NCBI GenBank assembly: GCA_033026295.1
Contig: CM065176.1
Location: 6,333,705 to 6,397,704 of the forward strand
Reading direction: 5' to 3'
DNA from: Channa striata
Lineage: Eukaryota; Chordata; Actinopteri; Anabantiformes; Channidae
DNA: 64,000 nt
Below, piece by piece: positions 30,043 to 42,596 of the stretch (position 1 is the stretch's first letter; the number at the start of each line of letters is the position of its first letter). The notes under the pieces are model-generated. The model saw nothing but the letters and a program-made list of their open reading frames with translations. It was not told the DNA's origin and searched no databases. The translations under genes were made by a program, and so were the position numbers.

Positions 30043-30277
30043 GTTCAGGTGTCCTAGTCCAGGTGTGTTCCACTGTACTATGACTGGACTGGTGTTTATC
30101 ATGGCACAGGAGGCAGAGCTCATGTACAGGACCGTCCAATGGGATGAGAGCCTCCTCCAGTCAGCTGGCAAAATACCTGCAGGTCCGCTGTTTAATATCA
30201 AGTGTACTGAGGATGCTGTGTGTCAGCTCCACCTGCCACACTGTGAAACTAAGGATGGTAAAAAAAAGGGGCTTTGA
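30043..30277 (+). pseudogene. FIIND (ZU5) fragment, longest copy
   Basis: As at 10993 the frame starts FRFRCPSPGVFHC and reaches IPAGPLF, but continues correctly with NIKCTEDAVCQLHLPHCETK. This confirms the FIIND identity and shows what the other copies lack. It ends after an A-rich run (GGTAAAAAAAAGGGG) in a stop, probably after an indel in that run. No UPA half or CARD follows. Confidence 0.8.
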
Positions 30278-30299
30278 TAGAGCAAAGATTTGTCTGTAG

Positions 30300-30423
30300 T
30301 TCTGTTAGTGACTAATGATCTACACTGGACAACATGACCCGTCGGATGAGAATCATGGTGAACTATGGGATACACTGAGGGCTGAATATCTTTTCTAAAT
30401 AATGCGTCTGACATGTCTACCAT
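30300..30423 (-). pseudogene. Inverted cassette remnant
   Basis: The minus strand encodes MVDMSDALFRKDIQPSVYPI, matching the N-terminal part of the frames at 13928 and 54470. The acidic segment is missing. Confidence 0.35.
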
Positions 30424-30804
30424 ACAGGGGACAGCACAGTTCAGCTTTAATATAATATGTAATATTATTTGATAAAAGTGGGAATTTTATTATAACATTA
30501 GTGCACGAGGAAGGTTTAAGGTACAGGTGTTCTCCTTTATGTCTAAACCCGACAGATTTAAGAGTCTAACTTGCAGCACTGACACGTGATATGTTCATTT
30601 CTTACCTTGGCAACTGTTTATAATTTTCCAAAAATAGAAAAAATTGGCACTAGGAGGATTTGATACGTGGGTACGTGGGTTTTTTTGGGTTCCTTTTTAG
30701 ACGAGCTGAGGAAGGTTGAGTATGGATGAGGCACTGAACGTGCATATGATCAACTGAAATACAATCAGATGAAACGTTATGAGTAATATTAATAATATTA
30801 TAGT

Positions 30805-33330
30805 TCCATTTTAATTCAATTCAACTTTATTTATATAACGCCAATTTACAACAAGGTCATCTCAGGGCACTTTACATAATAAAGTCAAGACTATACAAAC
30901 ATGTAGAGAAAACCCAACAAATCCCCCTTGAGCAAGCCATAGGCAACAGTGGAGAGGAAAAACTCCCTTTAACGGAAGAAACCTCCAGCAGAACCAGGCT
31001 CAGGGTGGACGGCCATCTGCCTTGACCGGTAGCAACAACAAAACATTGAGCAGGGTAATAGGACCAGTAGCTGCACACTGGAGGACACACAGCGCCAAAT
31101 CCGGGGACACCTGTGGACCGGGAGAGAGAGAGGGGGAAAGAGAGGGAGAGAACCACAAGTAGGCCTGCATTTTGGGACCGAAGTGGTCTAGTAGGATGAT
31201 ATGGTACTAAGAGATCTTTTAAATATGATGGGGCTTGGCCGTTTAAAGCTTTATAGGTAAGAAGAAGGGTTTTAAATTCTATTCTGCATTTAATTGGAAG
31301 CCAATGGAGAGAAGCTAATGAAGGTGAAATATGATCTCTCTTACCAATCCCAGTCAGTAATCTTGCTGCAGCATTTTGGATTAATTGGAGGCTTTTTAGA
31401 GAGTTACTGGGGCAGCCTGAAAGTAGAGAATTACAATAGTCCAATCTAGAAGTAACAAATGCATGAACCAATTTTTCAGCATCGCTTTGGGATAGGATGC
31501 TCCTAATTTTGGCAATGTTCCGTAGGTGGAAGAAGGCTGTTCTAGAGATTTGCTTTATGTGTGAGGTAAATGACAAATCCTGGTCAAAAATGACTCCAAG
31601 ATTCCTTGCAGTACTACTGGGGGCAAGAGTTATGTCGTCTAAAGTAGCGATATGGTTAGAAAACATGTCTCTTAGACTATTAGGCCCAAATACAATAACT
31701 TCAGTTTTATCTGAGTTTAGAAGAAGAAAATTATACGTCATCCAGTCCCTTATGTCTTTAAGACATGCTTGTAGTTTGATTAATTTATTTGTTTCATCAG
31801 GTTTCATAGATAGATATAACTGCGTGTCGTCAGCGTAGCAGTGAAAATTTACAGAGTGTTTTCTAATAATGTTGCCAAGGGGAGACATATATAGAGTAAG
31901 AGTATTGGTCCTAATACAGAGCCTTGTGGAATTCCATAACTAACTTTTGTGTATGTCTAAGATTCATCATTAACATGAGTAAATTGGAATCTATCTGATA
32001 GATACGATTTAAACCAATTTAGTGCTGTTCCTTTAATTCCAATTACATGTTCTAGTCTCTGTAATAATATTCTGTGATCAATGGTGTCAAATGCAGCACT
32101 AAGATCTAGCAGAACTAGTATAGAGACAAGTCCGTTATCTGAAGCCAGAAGAAGATCGTTGGTGACTTTAATCAGTGCGGTTTCTGTGCTATGATGAACT
32201 CTAAATCCTGACTGAAATTCTTCAAACAAGTCGTTTCTGCGCAGGTGGTCACATAATTGCTTTACAACTACTTTTTCAAGTATTTTAGAAATAAAGGGGA
32301 GATTGGATATTGGTCTGTAATTGGCTAAGACATCTGGATCCAGACTAGGTTTTTTAAGTAGAGGTTTGATTACAGCTATCTTATAAGCCTTTGGTACATA
32401 TCCTGTTTGTAAGGATAGATTAATGATATCTAATACGAACGTGTCTAATAAGGGTAGAGCATCTTTGAGCAGTCTAACTGGAATAGGGTCTAGCAGACAT
32501 GTTGTTGGTTTAGATGCCATAATAGTTGAAGTTAATTCAGCAGGGTCTATGGGCACAAAGCAGTCTAAAAGGGACTGAGGACTTACTGATGATTCTAATT
32601 CTGTTGTATTTGTGGGGAGGGTCTGGTGAATTTTATTTCTAATAGCTATGATTTTGTTTGTAAAGAAGGTCATGAAGTCATTGCTACATAGCGTTGAGGG
32701 AATACTAGTCTCAACTGAACTATGGCTCTTAGTCAGCCTGGCTACAGTGCTGAAAAGAAACCGGGGGTTGTTCTTGTTTTCCTCTATTAGTGATGAATAA
32801 TAAGCTGTTCTGGCTTTACGGAGTGCTAATTTGTATAAGTATAAACTCTTTTTCCAAGCTAGGCGTGATTCTTGTGAATGAGTGGGAACGCCACTTCCTT
32901 TCTAGTCTTCGTGACGCCTGCTTTAAATTGCGGGTTTGCGAGCTATACCATGGAGATCGCCTGTTCAGAGTTACTGCCTTCTTTTTTAGAGGGGCAACAC
33001 TATCAAGTATGGAACGTAAAGATGCTGCATAATTATCAGTAAGGTAATCAACTTGTGCAGGAGTACAGTTAATGAGGCTACTCTCAGTTATATCGGTATG
33101 TGTTGAGGTAAATGATGAAGGGATCATTTCCTTAAATTTGTTCACGGTGTTTTCAGATAAACACCTACTGAAGCAAAACTTCTTTCTAGCTGCTGTGTAG
33201 TCCAATAAACTAAATTCAAATGTTACTAGGTTTTCCCCAAAAACTTTTCCAATTGTCTATGTAGCCCACATCGTTTGCTGGACACCACCTAGACAACCAG
33301 CGGTTGAATGACGACATGCAGCTATACATG
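30805..33330 (-). mobile_element. L2-type LINE, with 3' tail (L2-c)
   Basis: From low coordinates upward: the 3' tail TCAATTCAACTTTATTTATA, common at the ends of fish L2 elements; the RT C-terminus; the RT core; the linker; and a deletion at about 33226. This deletion joins the endonuclease-linker boundary (CTAAATTCAAATGTTA) directly to the end of ORF1 (CTAGGTTTTCCCC), removing the endonuclease. It is integrated at the same edge of a tRNA-Pro flank as L2-b and L2-d. Confidence 0.9.
31000..33205 (-). pseudogene. L2-c ORF2, reverse transcriptase
   Basis: RT blocks in order: RLLKDALPLLDT, YRPISNLPFISKILEKVVVK, SGFRVHHSTETALI, VLLDLSAAFDTIDHRIL, then, after a break near 31960-31890 (the GIPQGSVLGP block), CYADDTQLYLSMK and NSDKTEVIVFGP. 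The C-terminal LASLHWLPIKCRIEFKTLLL is present. Frame breaks and the missing endonuclease make it inactive. Confidence 0.85.
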
Positions 33331-33543
33331 TCGTCACTGATCAGATTAGTGGTGAGTAATATTAGTCAGGTGTTTAGGAGGAAACACTCAGTCAGCTTGT
33401 TGTTTGTTTTTGAAGTTGCAGTGATGCTCTGTGACGTATTACACGAGACTAAGTGTATGTGAAGTTGTGTTTTTCCCTGTTACGTTAGTAAATATAGTGT
33501 ACAGCACTTGACTGAGTTTTTGTGACCCCCAGAAGTGAAAAAC

Positions 33544-33569
33544 AGGGCTCGTCCGGGACTTGAACCCCA
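33544..33569 (-). pseudogene. Chimeric tRNA-Pro 3' end
   Basis: Same break (GGGACTTGAACCCCAGCC) as at 6681 and 59182, so the chimera existed before the unit was duplicated. Confidence 0.8.
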
Positions 33570-34561
33570 GCCATTAACGCTAATCTGCGAAGGACCATAC
33601 TTGGAGCCATCCCTTAAATTACACTTGTAAATCTCCCTCATCAGACTCAACCAGCAGACCAAAAGGGGGAATAGATTAATTGGAATGTAACCAATTTCCA
33701 TTGGACTTCTAACCTTACAGAATAGATTAGAAATCTATAATCAAAATAGAAATTGACATAGTTGCAAATTAAAACGTTTTAATTGAGAATGACGAGAGAG
33801 AGTGGCACGGCACGACATTGCCATCCTTGGGTGGAAGTTATAAGTGCATCCCAGGAGGTACTCGTCTACAGAAAGAAATTAAACGGCATTAACTTGTTGT
33901 CTGAAAGTTAAAACACGATGTCATATTCTTCTGTCAACTCTACATTACACATACATGTTACATATTCATGCACGCCTTGTATACACCCGCTCAGTTATGT
34001 AAACGTGATCGTGTCATTTTATATTAATTAATTAACTGTTGTTGTGTGTTCTTACTGTGTGTTAATGGCTATTAGACAAAGCTAATTTTGCATGTAATAA
34101 TCATTGGATTCCATCTATTCATCTAATCAGAACTCTCACATGTATGTTATAATGAGACAATAACTATTACACGCAGCAATCATGTTGCATTAAGCATTTT
34201 AACCTCCATAGGAGTTTGCACAGTAGAACAATTGTAATAATTTGCTTTGTTTTATAGTATGAGGTTTTGGGTTTGATGAAAACAGAAATCTATACTCGAC
34301 TTTGTGTGATTAAACCGAACAAAGGATTTATTTTGATATATTTGCTAATATAACTTAGCCGAAGTTGTGAAAATTACTTTTTGTCGTTAATTCTCTCGTC
34401 TGTACCTTTTCAAACTATTTTTAAAGCGTGCACGTCTTTCCTGCCTGTTTTTGTCTTTGTTAGTATATATTCATATGCATACTCACATTTATCTATATTT
34501 TCTGTAGTTGTAGATTAATAAATCATTGAAAAGAACTGGTTCTGTGTTTGTCTTTTTTCAG

Positions 34562-34668
34562 AGAAACAGACAGTCACTGAAACGGTAAAGAACTCATGAC
34601 AAAGACTGATCTTGGGTCAAATTGTATTGTTTACTTAATTCTATTGTTACTGTGGACCATCGGTTCAG
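34562..34668 (+). CDS. Signal-peptide-like exon, copy 3
   Basis: Identical structure to copy 1 but lacking three bases (one Gly codon of TIGGSG), so 107 bp and still in phase. Loss of exactly one codon is mildly in favour of coding constraint. Confidence 0.45.
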
Positions 34669-35577
34669 GTAACATTTTTATCATAGCTTGGTTGAGCTTA
34701 AAAGACCTGGTGCCCCATTCCGAGGAAATTAATGCTTTTGCATTAATATCAAATTACCAAGTCTCATTAGATTGCAAAACAGGTGATTGCAATGGTCGCT
34801 CATTTTGGCTGAAGATGTCACAGGTTCACTTGCTGTAGCAAGCATCAAAGCATTTTACTCATTTAATAACCTGAATCTCATGGTACAAACTGCAGTTTTA
34901 AATTTCATGACTTTTCTTTCTAAATGTTCAACAATATGAAATAAGTTGGAAATTGTTTAAGCTGTAGGTGTTTTGCTGGCTTCCTTCTTTTACGTACTTG
35001 TTTTTGTGTTTCCCACTTGTTACGTCACATTAATCTCCCAGAGGAACATGTCTAGTGACAGCTATTCTTCATTAGGTCTGTTTTTAGAATAGTCCCCGTG
35101 TTACCCCACCTTATGCTGTTATTGCTTTTATTCGATTGTAAATTTTTGCTTAGGTTTTTAATGGCTTTTAATGTTTTTGTTGAATTGATGGACATACTTA
35201 ATGTTGGCTGCTTATGCATGTCTACTGTGAATCTGTGAGATTTGGGATGGATTACTCAAGTATGTATGTATCCAAGTAATCTGGAGAAATAGGGCTATAT
35301 ATATGATTCAGCGCTATATAGTTGCATCTCATTGTACAAGTTGTCATTTTGGGGACTTTAATTTACCAGGAGGACTTTACCATCTATTGTATTGCTCTGT
35401 TTAACATTTCAAGTTCATATTTTAAATCATTGATCAATACTACAGCAACAGTCAATGTCATGCAAAAATATTGACAACTACTGGTTACAGATACCTTGGG
35501 TGTAATCAGTAAGTGTGAAATAATTTGTAAATAAAAATGTATTGTTTGTTGATACAGTGTTTTGGGTTCTGTTTTAG

Positions 35578-35647
35578 ACGAGCTGAGGAAGGTTGAGTAT
35601 GGATGAGGCCTGATCAGCTGAAACACAATACAGATGAAAAGTTACAG
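35578..35647 (+). other. Conserved 70-bp non-coding exon, copy 2
   Basis: Both splice sites intact. About 670 bp further on, a further copy follows in the same unit. Confidence 0.5.
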
Positions 35648-36314
35648 GTAAGTGCAGCACAAAACCTTTCCTCTCCCTTTTGTGGTGTAGCTGTATTCCT
35701 TCTTTCCACTTACTTAAGTCTTTAATTTTTTTCATCACATTTATGTTTACTTTTTTCCTTAATAAGAGTGTGTGAACTTATGCTCATAGTTGTTGACTTT
35801 GTGTTTTGGTGCTACTAACCAAAGTGAGAATCGTAGCACCAGACAAAAAAATTTTTCTCCTAACTCATTCCAAGTGTCTGTCTGTGCCCTCCGGTCCTGT
35901 CAGGCTGAAGATGTCACAGGCTCACTTACTACAGTTTATGACACTTTTGAACCTTTCTTAATGTCACTAATAACAAAAGTAGTTTAAAGGCTTTAAAAGC
36001 GGAGGAATCAGCTGGCACACCTGGTATATGGAGAAATAGGGCTATATTTGTTCAGCGCTATATAGTTGCATCTCATTGTACAAGTTGTCATTTTCTTTAA
36101 TTAACCAGGAGGACTTTACCATCTATTGTATTGCTCTGTTTAATATTTTAAGATCATTTTTTAATCATTGATCAATACTACAGCAACTGTCACTGTCATG
36201 GAAAATATTGACAACTACTGGTTACAGATAGCTTGGGTGTAATCAGTAAGTGTGAAATAAATTGTAAATAAAAATGTATTGTTTGTTGATACAGTGTTTT
36301 TGGTTCTGTTTTAG

Positions 36315-36384
36315 ACGAGCTGAGGAAGGTTGAGTATGGATGAAGCCTGATCAGCTGAAACACAATACAGATGAAAAATTACAG
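36315..36384 (+). other. Conserved 70-bp non-coding exon, copy 3
   Basis: Both splice sites intact; a local tandem duplication of this exon and its surroundings (about 35270-35890 and 36020-36620). Confidence 0.5.
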
Positions 36385-36905
36385 GTAAGTGCAGTACAAA
36401 ACCTCTCCTCTCCCTTTTGTGGTGTAGCTGTATTCCTTCTTTCCACTTACGTCTTTAATTTTTTTCATCACATTTATGTTTACTTTTTTCCTTAATAAGA
36501 GTGTGTGAACTCATGCTCATAGTTGTTGACTTTGTGTTTTGGTGCAACTGACTAAAGTGAGAATCGTAGCACCAGACAAAAAAAACTGTTCTCCTAACTC
36601 ATTCCAAGTGTCTGTCTGTGACCTCCAGTCCTGGGATTAAACCTTGGAAATTGATCTGGGGTCCATGTGTTGTCTGTTTATAGGGAGCCAAATAATTCAG
36701 TGTGATGTCCCTGTAGTGGTGAGAAATATTAGTCAGGTGTTTAGGAGGAAACACTCAGTCAGCTTGTTGTTTGTGAAGTTGTAGTGATGCTCTGTGATGT
36801 ATTCGTAGACTAAGTGTATGTGAAGTTGTGTTTTTCCCTGTTCCATTAGTAAATATAGTGTACAGCACTTGAGTGAGTTTTTGTGACCCCCAGAAGTGCA
36901 AAAGA

Positions 36906-36977
36906 GGGCTCGTCCGGGATTTGAACCCGGGACCTCTCGCACCCAAAGCGAGAATCATACCCCTAGACCAACGAGCC
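36906..36977 (-). tRNA. tRNA-Pro(TGG), copy 1
   Basis: 72 nt, identical to the AGG gene except for T in place of A at position 34 (loop TTTGGGT). All stems pair. T4 terminator present (AAAA on the plus strand just below 36904). Likely functional. Confidence 0.95.
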
Positions 36978-37085
36978 TTGAGTTGCAGTGATTCACATGT
37001 GTTTTTCTTTGGCATCAAGACCGGCGCTTAAACCTTGTCAGTGGTGATGTGGCAAACTGGGACTCTGCGTCTCATCTTGTCCAAT

Positions 37086-37100
37086 GGCGCCCTCTGCTGG
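37086..37100 (-). promoter_or_regulatory. CTCF-like site, 109 bp upstream of tRNA-Pro(TGG)
   Basis: Exact 15-base motif on the minus strand. Confidence 0.45.
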
Positions 37101-37179
37101 TCCAAATTATATCGAACGTACCTGATCCTACATTGTAATGTTGGACGCAGTGAGAATATGGCGGCAAGTAAAATGTCCC

Positions 37180-37316
37180 TTCACCTTTGAGGATTTGGAT
37201 CAATATGGTTTGTGGCACACAACTGTAATATATGTGCCAAGTGTTTGTTTAGTTATAAATGACTACCGGGGCGAGATCCCGGGCTACCAATTTGGAGGGA
37301 GAGCCATGCTTCACAT
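37180..37316 (+). pseudogene. Unrecognised cassette, 5' part without the early stop
   Basis: The frame DLDQYGLWHTTVIYVPSVCL then VINDYRGEIPGYQFGGRAML is open; TGG replaces the TAG of other copies, so the cassette's upstream part can be coding. Upstream, about 65 bp of sequence found at 22084-22150 (CGTGATCCTACATTG) is inserted. It is cut off at 37316 by LINE sequence. Confidence 0.4.
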
Positions 37317-37329
37317 ATAACGTCATATG

Positions 37330-37795
37330 GACGTGTGAACATCAACCCACTGAGAGTTCAGCTCGGACAAAGCCTGGGGGCAGAAACTGAGTCTGTGTCT
37401 GGTGGTTCTGGTAGACATAGCGCTGTAGTGCCTGCCAGAGGGGAGAAGCTTAAACAATTTCTGTGCGGGATGTGTGGGGTCAGCAGTGATTCTTGCTGCC
37501 CATTTTCTGATTCTGGACTGGTACAGGCTTTGGATGGAAGGAAGCTCAGTCCCAATTATCTTTTCTGCTGACCTGACCACCCGCTGCAATCTGTGCCTGT
37601 CCAAACCACACAGTGATGGAGGCGCAGAGGACAGACTGGATGGTGGCAGTGTAGAAAATGGTCAGCAACTCCTTGGGAAGATTGAACTTCTTGAGCTGTC
37701 TCAGAAAATACAACCGCTGCTGAGATTTTTTGCGGACAGTGTCTATGTGAGAGGACCACTTCAGGTCCTGGGAGACTGTGGACACACACAAACAC
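37330..37795 (-). mobile_element. CR1/Rex1-like LINE C-terminal fragment (family 1)
   Basis: The minus strand encodes DLKWSSHIDTVRKKSQQRLY, FLRQLKKFNLPKELL, then LQRVVRSAEKIIGTELPSIQ and LYQSRIRKWAARITADPTHP, the post-RT part of a CR1/Rex1-type ORF2. It includes the segment deleted from the 20766 copy, so it does not derive from that copy. Confidence 0.8.
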
Positions 37796-37799
37796 ACAA

Positions 37800-38725
37800 A
37801 CACTGACAAAAAGTATCCTTCATAAAAGGGAACAGTTTTATTGATGGCTGCCAGATTGTTCCAATGTCAGTTAGACTTGTGTGAATGTCAGTGCATAACA
37901 GCTCAAAGAATAAATTCATGTGAAATGACACAATGACGTATCCCAGGTGTAAATTCCATGGAGTGTGTACATTGGGACAGGTACACAGTGAGCTACAACG
38001 AAAAAGGCCGTTTGTATAGAACGACGTGATCCTACATTGTAACGTTGGATGTAGTGAGAATATGGCGGCAAGTAAAATGTGATTGTCGGCAATGAAGACG
38101 TTGGAGAGCACGTGCTGGTGGATGAAGCAGCTAATTGTTGTTGTTTTACAAGTAAAGGAAAGAGCTGCGCAGAAGCCGCTACCAGGTTTGGAAGTGAGTT
38201 CCCCGGAAGTGAGTTGCCGGTGACTGCGAAGAGTCTCACATAAGACAAATTAATTGTTAAACATATGTAATGACACAGCATTGAAATATGGGTAAATATA
38301 TGTCATGCCATTAGCCTCTGACTTTGGCTGTGTCTGCTGTCACTCCTGGGCCGAACTCCCCGACTAGCATGTTTTTATCCTTTCTGGGCTCAGTTTGTTG
38401 AGAAAACGTAAAGTGCTGTTGTTTTTGTTTATTTTTTAAACAAAACAGTTTGTTTGTTTATTTTTAAAACAAAAACAGGGTCTTCCCAAAACCTCCGGGG
38501 GAACTGTTGAACCACTGCACTGCCCTGTCCCAGGCAGAGAAACTCGTCCGGACAGAGGGGGACTGGACGCCGTCCCGCCAGCAGCGCTTGGGGAAGCTGG
38601 TGGTGCCGTTTGGCCACTATGAACATGTAACTCTCCAATGGCTTGTGTCAAATGAGGTGGGATCCATGAAGTAGTGAGTGTATTTAATTTGGGTGGCATG
38701 CTTGAAATAAGTCATGTGTGTACGG
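37800..38725. repeat. Duplicated block, copy 2 of 3
   Basis: Nearly identical to 21838-22797. Both abut the same hAT insertion site at the right end, but the hAT element is in opposite orientation. Confidence 0.85.
38465..38672 (+). pseudogene. Possible ExoX C-terminal-like fragment, copy 2
   Basis: Frame QQRLGKLVVPFGHYEHVTLQ then WLVSNEVGSMK and a stop, as at 22560. Confidence 0.3.
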
Positions 38726-38790
38726 CAGGGATGGCCAAAGTCCGGCCCGGGGGCCAAATGCGGCCCGAGGTCAAATTTCATCCGACCCTC

Positions 38791-39246
38791 GGCAATGTCA
38801 GTGCGCAAACGAGGAGTTGCGCATCAGATATTTCATCTCTGGCTGAAGAGTTCGGACAACGCGTCCGGGATTTTGCAGCTATCGAGAAGGAGATCGCTGT
38901 TCTTTCCTCGCCTTTTTCCGTGGACACTGATGATGTTCCAGACCATTTGCAGCTGGAGCCCATTGAGCTGCAGTGTGACGCCGAGAGCCGCAGTCGGCAC
39001 CAGCAGCTTTCTCTCGCCAATGTTTACCGACAGCTGGATGAGGAGGTTTCGAGAGATTCGAGCGTTTGCTAAGAAAATGCTGAGCTTGTTTGGGTCGACG
39101 TATTTGTGTGAGGAGACATTCTGACCTTAAATAAGAGCCGTGTGAGGACACGGCTGACGGACTCTCACCTGCGAGACACCTTGCGCATCAATACCGCTGC
39201 CTTTGAGCCAGACCTGGCCTTTGTGCTGCAGTCCAGATCTCATTAA
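38791..39246 (+). pseudogene. hAT transposase C-terminus, GTF2IRD2-type
   Basis: The frame reads EEFGQRVRDFAAIEKEIAVL, SSPFSVDTDDVPDHLQLEPI and ELQCDAESRS. After frame changes it goes through FAKKMLSLFGSTYLCEETF and SRVRTRLTDSHLRDTLR. This is the hAT dimerisation region as found in transposases related to vertebrate GTF2IRD2-like proteins. Two frame breaks and loss of the catalytic N-terminal part make it dead. Confidence 0.75.
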
Positions 39247-39678
39247 TGCAGACAAGTCATTTGTCATTTACAATAAGTCTCTGAATTAATTTTTGTTAAG
39301 ATCAAAATCGGTTATAAATTCAGACAAGTTGTCAGTTTTCACTCCAGAATAAACTTTTAAAAGTTCAATTAACATTTATATTTACTGATATGTCATATTT
39401 CAAATGAGCCCTGCAATCGTGGATATGTCTATTGTTTGCTAGTTTATTCAAAAGTTCTGTGAACATTGAACAGCCATGGTGATATGTTTTAGGTTTCAAA
39501 TGTAATTTGCACTCAACAGTACAATTACTTCTGTTTGGGAAAAAGTTAAGTGAATATTCGATTACATGTGATATGCATGTTCAAATGAACCAAAAGACAT
39601 GCTTAAGACTGTTAAAATTAAAATAAGGCAAATGTGAAACACAGAATGGCTTGCTAAAATTTGTTTAAATATATTGTT

Positions 39679-39682
<4 letters not shown>

Positions 39683-39733
<51 letters not shown>
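39683..39733. repeat. (TA)n microsatellite, R4 target
   Basis: About 51 bp of TA immediately before the LINE; TA resumes at 42597-42625 after it. Confidence 0.9.
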
Positions 39734-39736
<3 letters not shown>

Positions 39737-42596
39737 TAAGATGGACTCTTGGCACCCCGTGTCGGTTACCAAGAATACGTGAAGTACCTTCTGAAAGTCT
39801 CCTAGAGGATGTTAATGCAGCACTACAGACAATCCCAACTACGACCATCACTGAGACCAACCAGCTGATATACAGCACAGCAACTGTGATCCTTGAGGTG
39901 CTTGGCTATAAGATCAACACAAGCACAAATAAGGTGCACTATCCTCCATGGAAACGGAGGTTGGAGGCTAAGATCAAGGCAACACGGAGAGAAGTTAGCC
40001 AACTATCGGAATTACAGAAAGGCATGATAAAGAAGTACAACCTGCCTGAGAAATACAACAACCTGTCCATACCTGAGGCCCTTGAGACTGCCAAACAAAG
40101 GCTCACAGCCCTGGCTACCCGGCTGAAGAGATACACCGAGAAGTTGATACCAGGAGAATAAACAGGATGTTCTCCACTGAGCCATCCAAGGTGTACTCAC
40201 AGTGGCAGGGTAATAACACGAGAGCAGACCCGCCAAGGCTGGAGACTGAAGAATACTGGAAGAACATATGGGAGAAGGAGGCAACACATAACAGCAATGC
40301 CCAATGGCTGGTGGACTTGAGAGCAGACCACAGCAACCTTCCTGAACAAGATCCAGTAACCATCACAATGGCAGACATCCAAGAGAGGGTCTCAGGCATG
40401 AAGAACTGGACAGCACCAGGACCTGACATGATCCATGCCTACTGGCTAAAGAAGCTAACTTCCCTTCATGAGCGACTGGCGGCACAAATGAACACGCTAA
40501 TAGTGGATGGAACCCACCCTGAATGGCTAACGGAAGGACGAACAGTACTGATCGTGAAGGACCCCCAGAAGGGAGCAGTCCCATCCAACTACCGCCCAAT
40601 AACCTGCCTCTGCACAACATGGAAGCTCCTGTCGGGCATCATAGCGCTAAGATGACCAGGCACGTGGATCAATACATGAGCAAAGCACAGAAAGGAATTG
40701 GTAGTAACACCAGAGGAGCCAAGCACCAGCTCCTGGTAGATAAAGCGGTCACCTGAGACTGCAAGACCAGACATACCAACCTGTGCACTGCCTGGATTGA
40801 CTACAAGAAAGCCTACGACTCGATGCCGCACACATGGATCATGGAATGCTTAGAACTGTACAAGATCAACAGGACTCTAAGAGCCTTCATCCAGAACTCA
40901 ATGGGAAGGTGGAAAACAACACTAGAGGCCAACTTCCAGCCAATTGCCCAAGTCAACATCAAGTGCGGCATATACCAAGGAGATGCCCTGTCCCGCTGCT
41001 GTTCTGCATAGGCCTGAACCCCCTCAGCCAGATCATCGCCAAGAGCGGTTACGGATATCGACCACGCAATGGAGCAACCATCAGCCACCTCCTCTACATG
41101 GATGACATCAAGCTGTATGCCAGAAGTTTAACGAGACATCGACTCACTGATACATACCACCAGGATATACAGCCAAGACATCGGAATGTCATTCGGACTG
41201 GACAAGTGTGGCCGGATGGTTGCGAGGAGAGGAAAAGTAGTCAGAACTGAGGGGATTGTACTACCAGAAGGCAAGATAGCAGATGTGGAAGACAGCTACA
41301 AGTACCTTGGGATCCCGCAGGCAAATGGTAACCACGAAGAGGCCGCAAGGAAAGCAGCGACCATCAAGTACCTCCAGAGAGTAAGGCAAGTCCTGAGAAG
41401 TCAGCTGAATGGGAAGAACAAGGTCCGGGCGATCAACACCTACGCCCTCCCGGTCATCAGGTACCCAGCTGGCATAATAAGCTGGCCAAAGGAGGAGATG
41501 GAAGCCACTGACATCAAGACAAGGAAGCTCCTTACAATGCATGGAGGGTTTCACCCCAAATCCAGCACCCTGAGACTGTACGCTCAGCGCAAGGAAGGAG
41601 GCCGAGGACTAGTGAGCGTCAGAGCCACTATCCAGGATGAAACAACTAAGCTCCGTGAATACATCAGGAAGATGGCCCCAAGTGATGACGTGCTTAGTGA
41701 ATACCTTAGGCAGCAGAAACCAGAGGAGGAGCAAGGACAGGAAGAGCAGGATCCATCATGGAAGGACAAACCCCTGCACGGTATGTATCACCAGCAGATA
41801 GAAGAAGTGGCTGACATTGAAAAATCCTACCAGTGGCTGGACAAAGCTGGACTGAAAGACAGCACAGAGGGACTAATCCTAGCAGCACAGGAGCAGGCTC
41901 TGAGTACAAAAGATCAATAGAGGCTGGGATCTACCATACCAGGCAAGACCCCAGGTGCAAGCTGTGCAAAAATGCCCCTGAGACAATCCAGCACATAACA
42001 GCGGGGTGCAAGATGCTAGCAGGCAGGGCATACATGGAACGCCATAACCAAGTGGCTGGCATAGTACACAGGAACATCTGTGCCGAGCACGGACTGGAAG
42101 TCCCGAAGTCACGATGGGACACACCTCCAAAGGTGGTTGAGAATGACAGAGCTAAGATCCTGTGGGACTTCCAGATACAGACTGACAAACTGGTAATGGC
42201 CAACCAACCGGACATAGTAGTTGTGGACAAACAGGAGAACAAGGCTGTAGTGATAGATGTAGCAATCCCGAGCGATAGCAACATCAGGAAGAAGGAACAC
42301 GAGAAACTTGAGAAATACCAAGGGCTGAAAGAGGAGATAGAAAAGATGTGGAAGGTGAAGGCACAAGTGGTGCCCGTGGTGATAGGAACCCTGGGGCTGT
42401 GACCCCAAACTGGGAGAGTGGCTCCAGCAGATCCCAGGAACAACATCTGAGATCTCTGTCCAGAAGAGCGCAGTCCTAGGAACAGCTAAGATACTGCAGG
42501 ACCCTCAAGCTCCCAGGCCTCTGGTAGAGGACCCGAGCTTGAAGGAAGAAGTAAGACCGCCCCAAAGAGAAGGGGCGAGTGGGGAATTTTTTTTTT
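39734..42596 (+). mobile_element. R4/Rex6-like LINE, nearly full length
   Basis: A 2.86-kb RLE-class non-LTR element. In order: an N-terminal region (KVHYPPWKRRLEAKIKATRR), RT blocks (WTAPGPDMIHAYWLKKL, NYRPITCL, TAWIDYKKAYDSMPHTW, YMDDIKLYA), the C-terminal Cys/His cluster CKLCKNAPETIQHITAGC, and the endonuclease motif PDIVVVDKQENKAVVIDV. It ends in a T run and TA repeat. No poly(A) and no conventional target duplication can be told from the TA repeat. Clade assignment (R4/Dong, Rex6) is from memory of motif style; R2/Hero is an alternative. Confidence 0.85.
39735..42500 (+). pseudogene. R4-type ORF with frame breaks
   Basis: Frame breaks occur near 40162, 40650, 40990 (CCCGCTGCTG, one C short of the expected run), 41130, 41905 and 42400. 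An in-frame stop is at 40754. About 900 residues can be followed across the frames. Several breaks are one-base changes in short homopolymers, so sequencing error is possible for some. Confidence 0.8.

Larger units (their letters stand above)
33346..35647. repeat. Accessory unit left half, copy 2
   Basis: Colinear with 6488-8792: chimeric tRNA-Pro end (33544), AT-rich spacer, signal-peptide-like exon (34562), spacer, 70-bp exon (35578). Spacers hold no recognised gene. Confidence 0.85.
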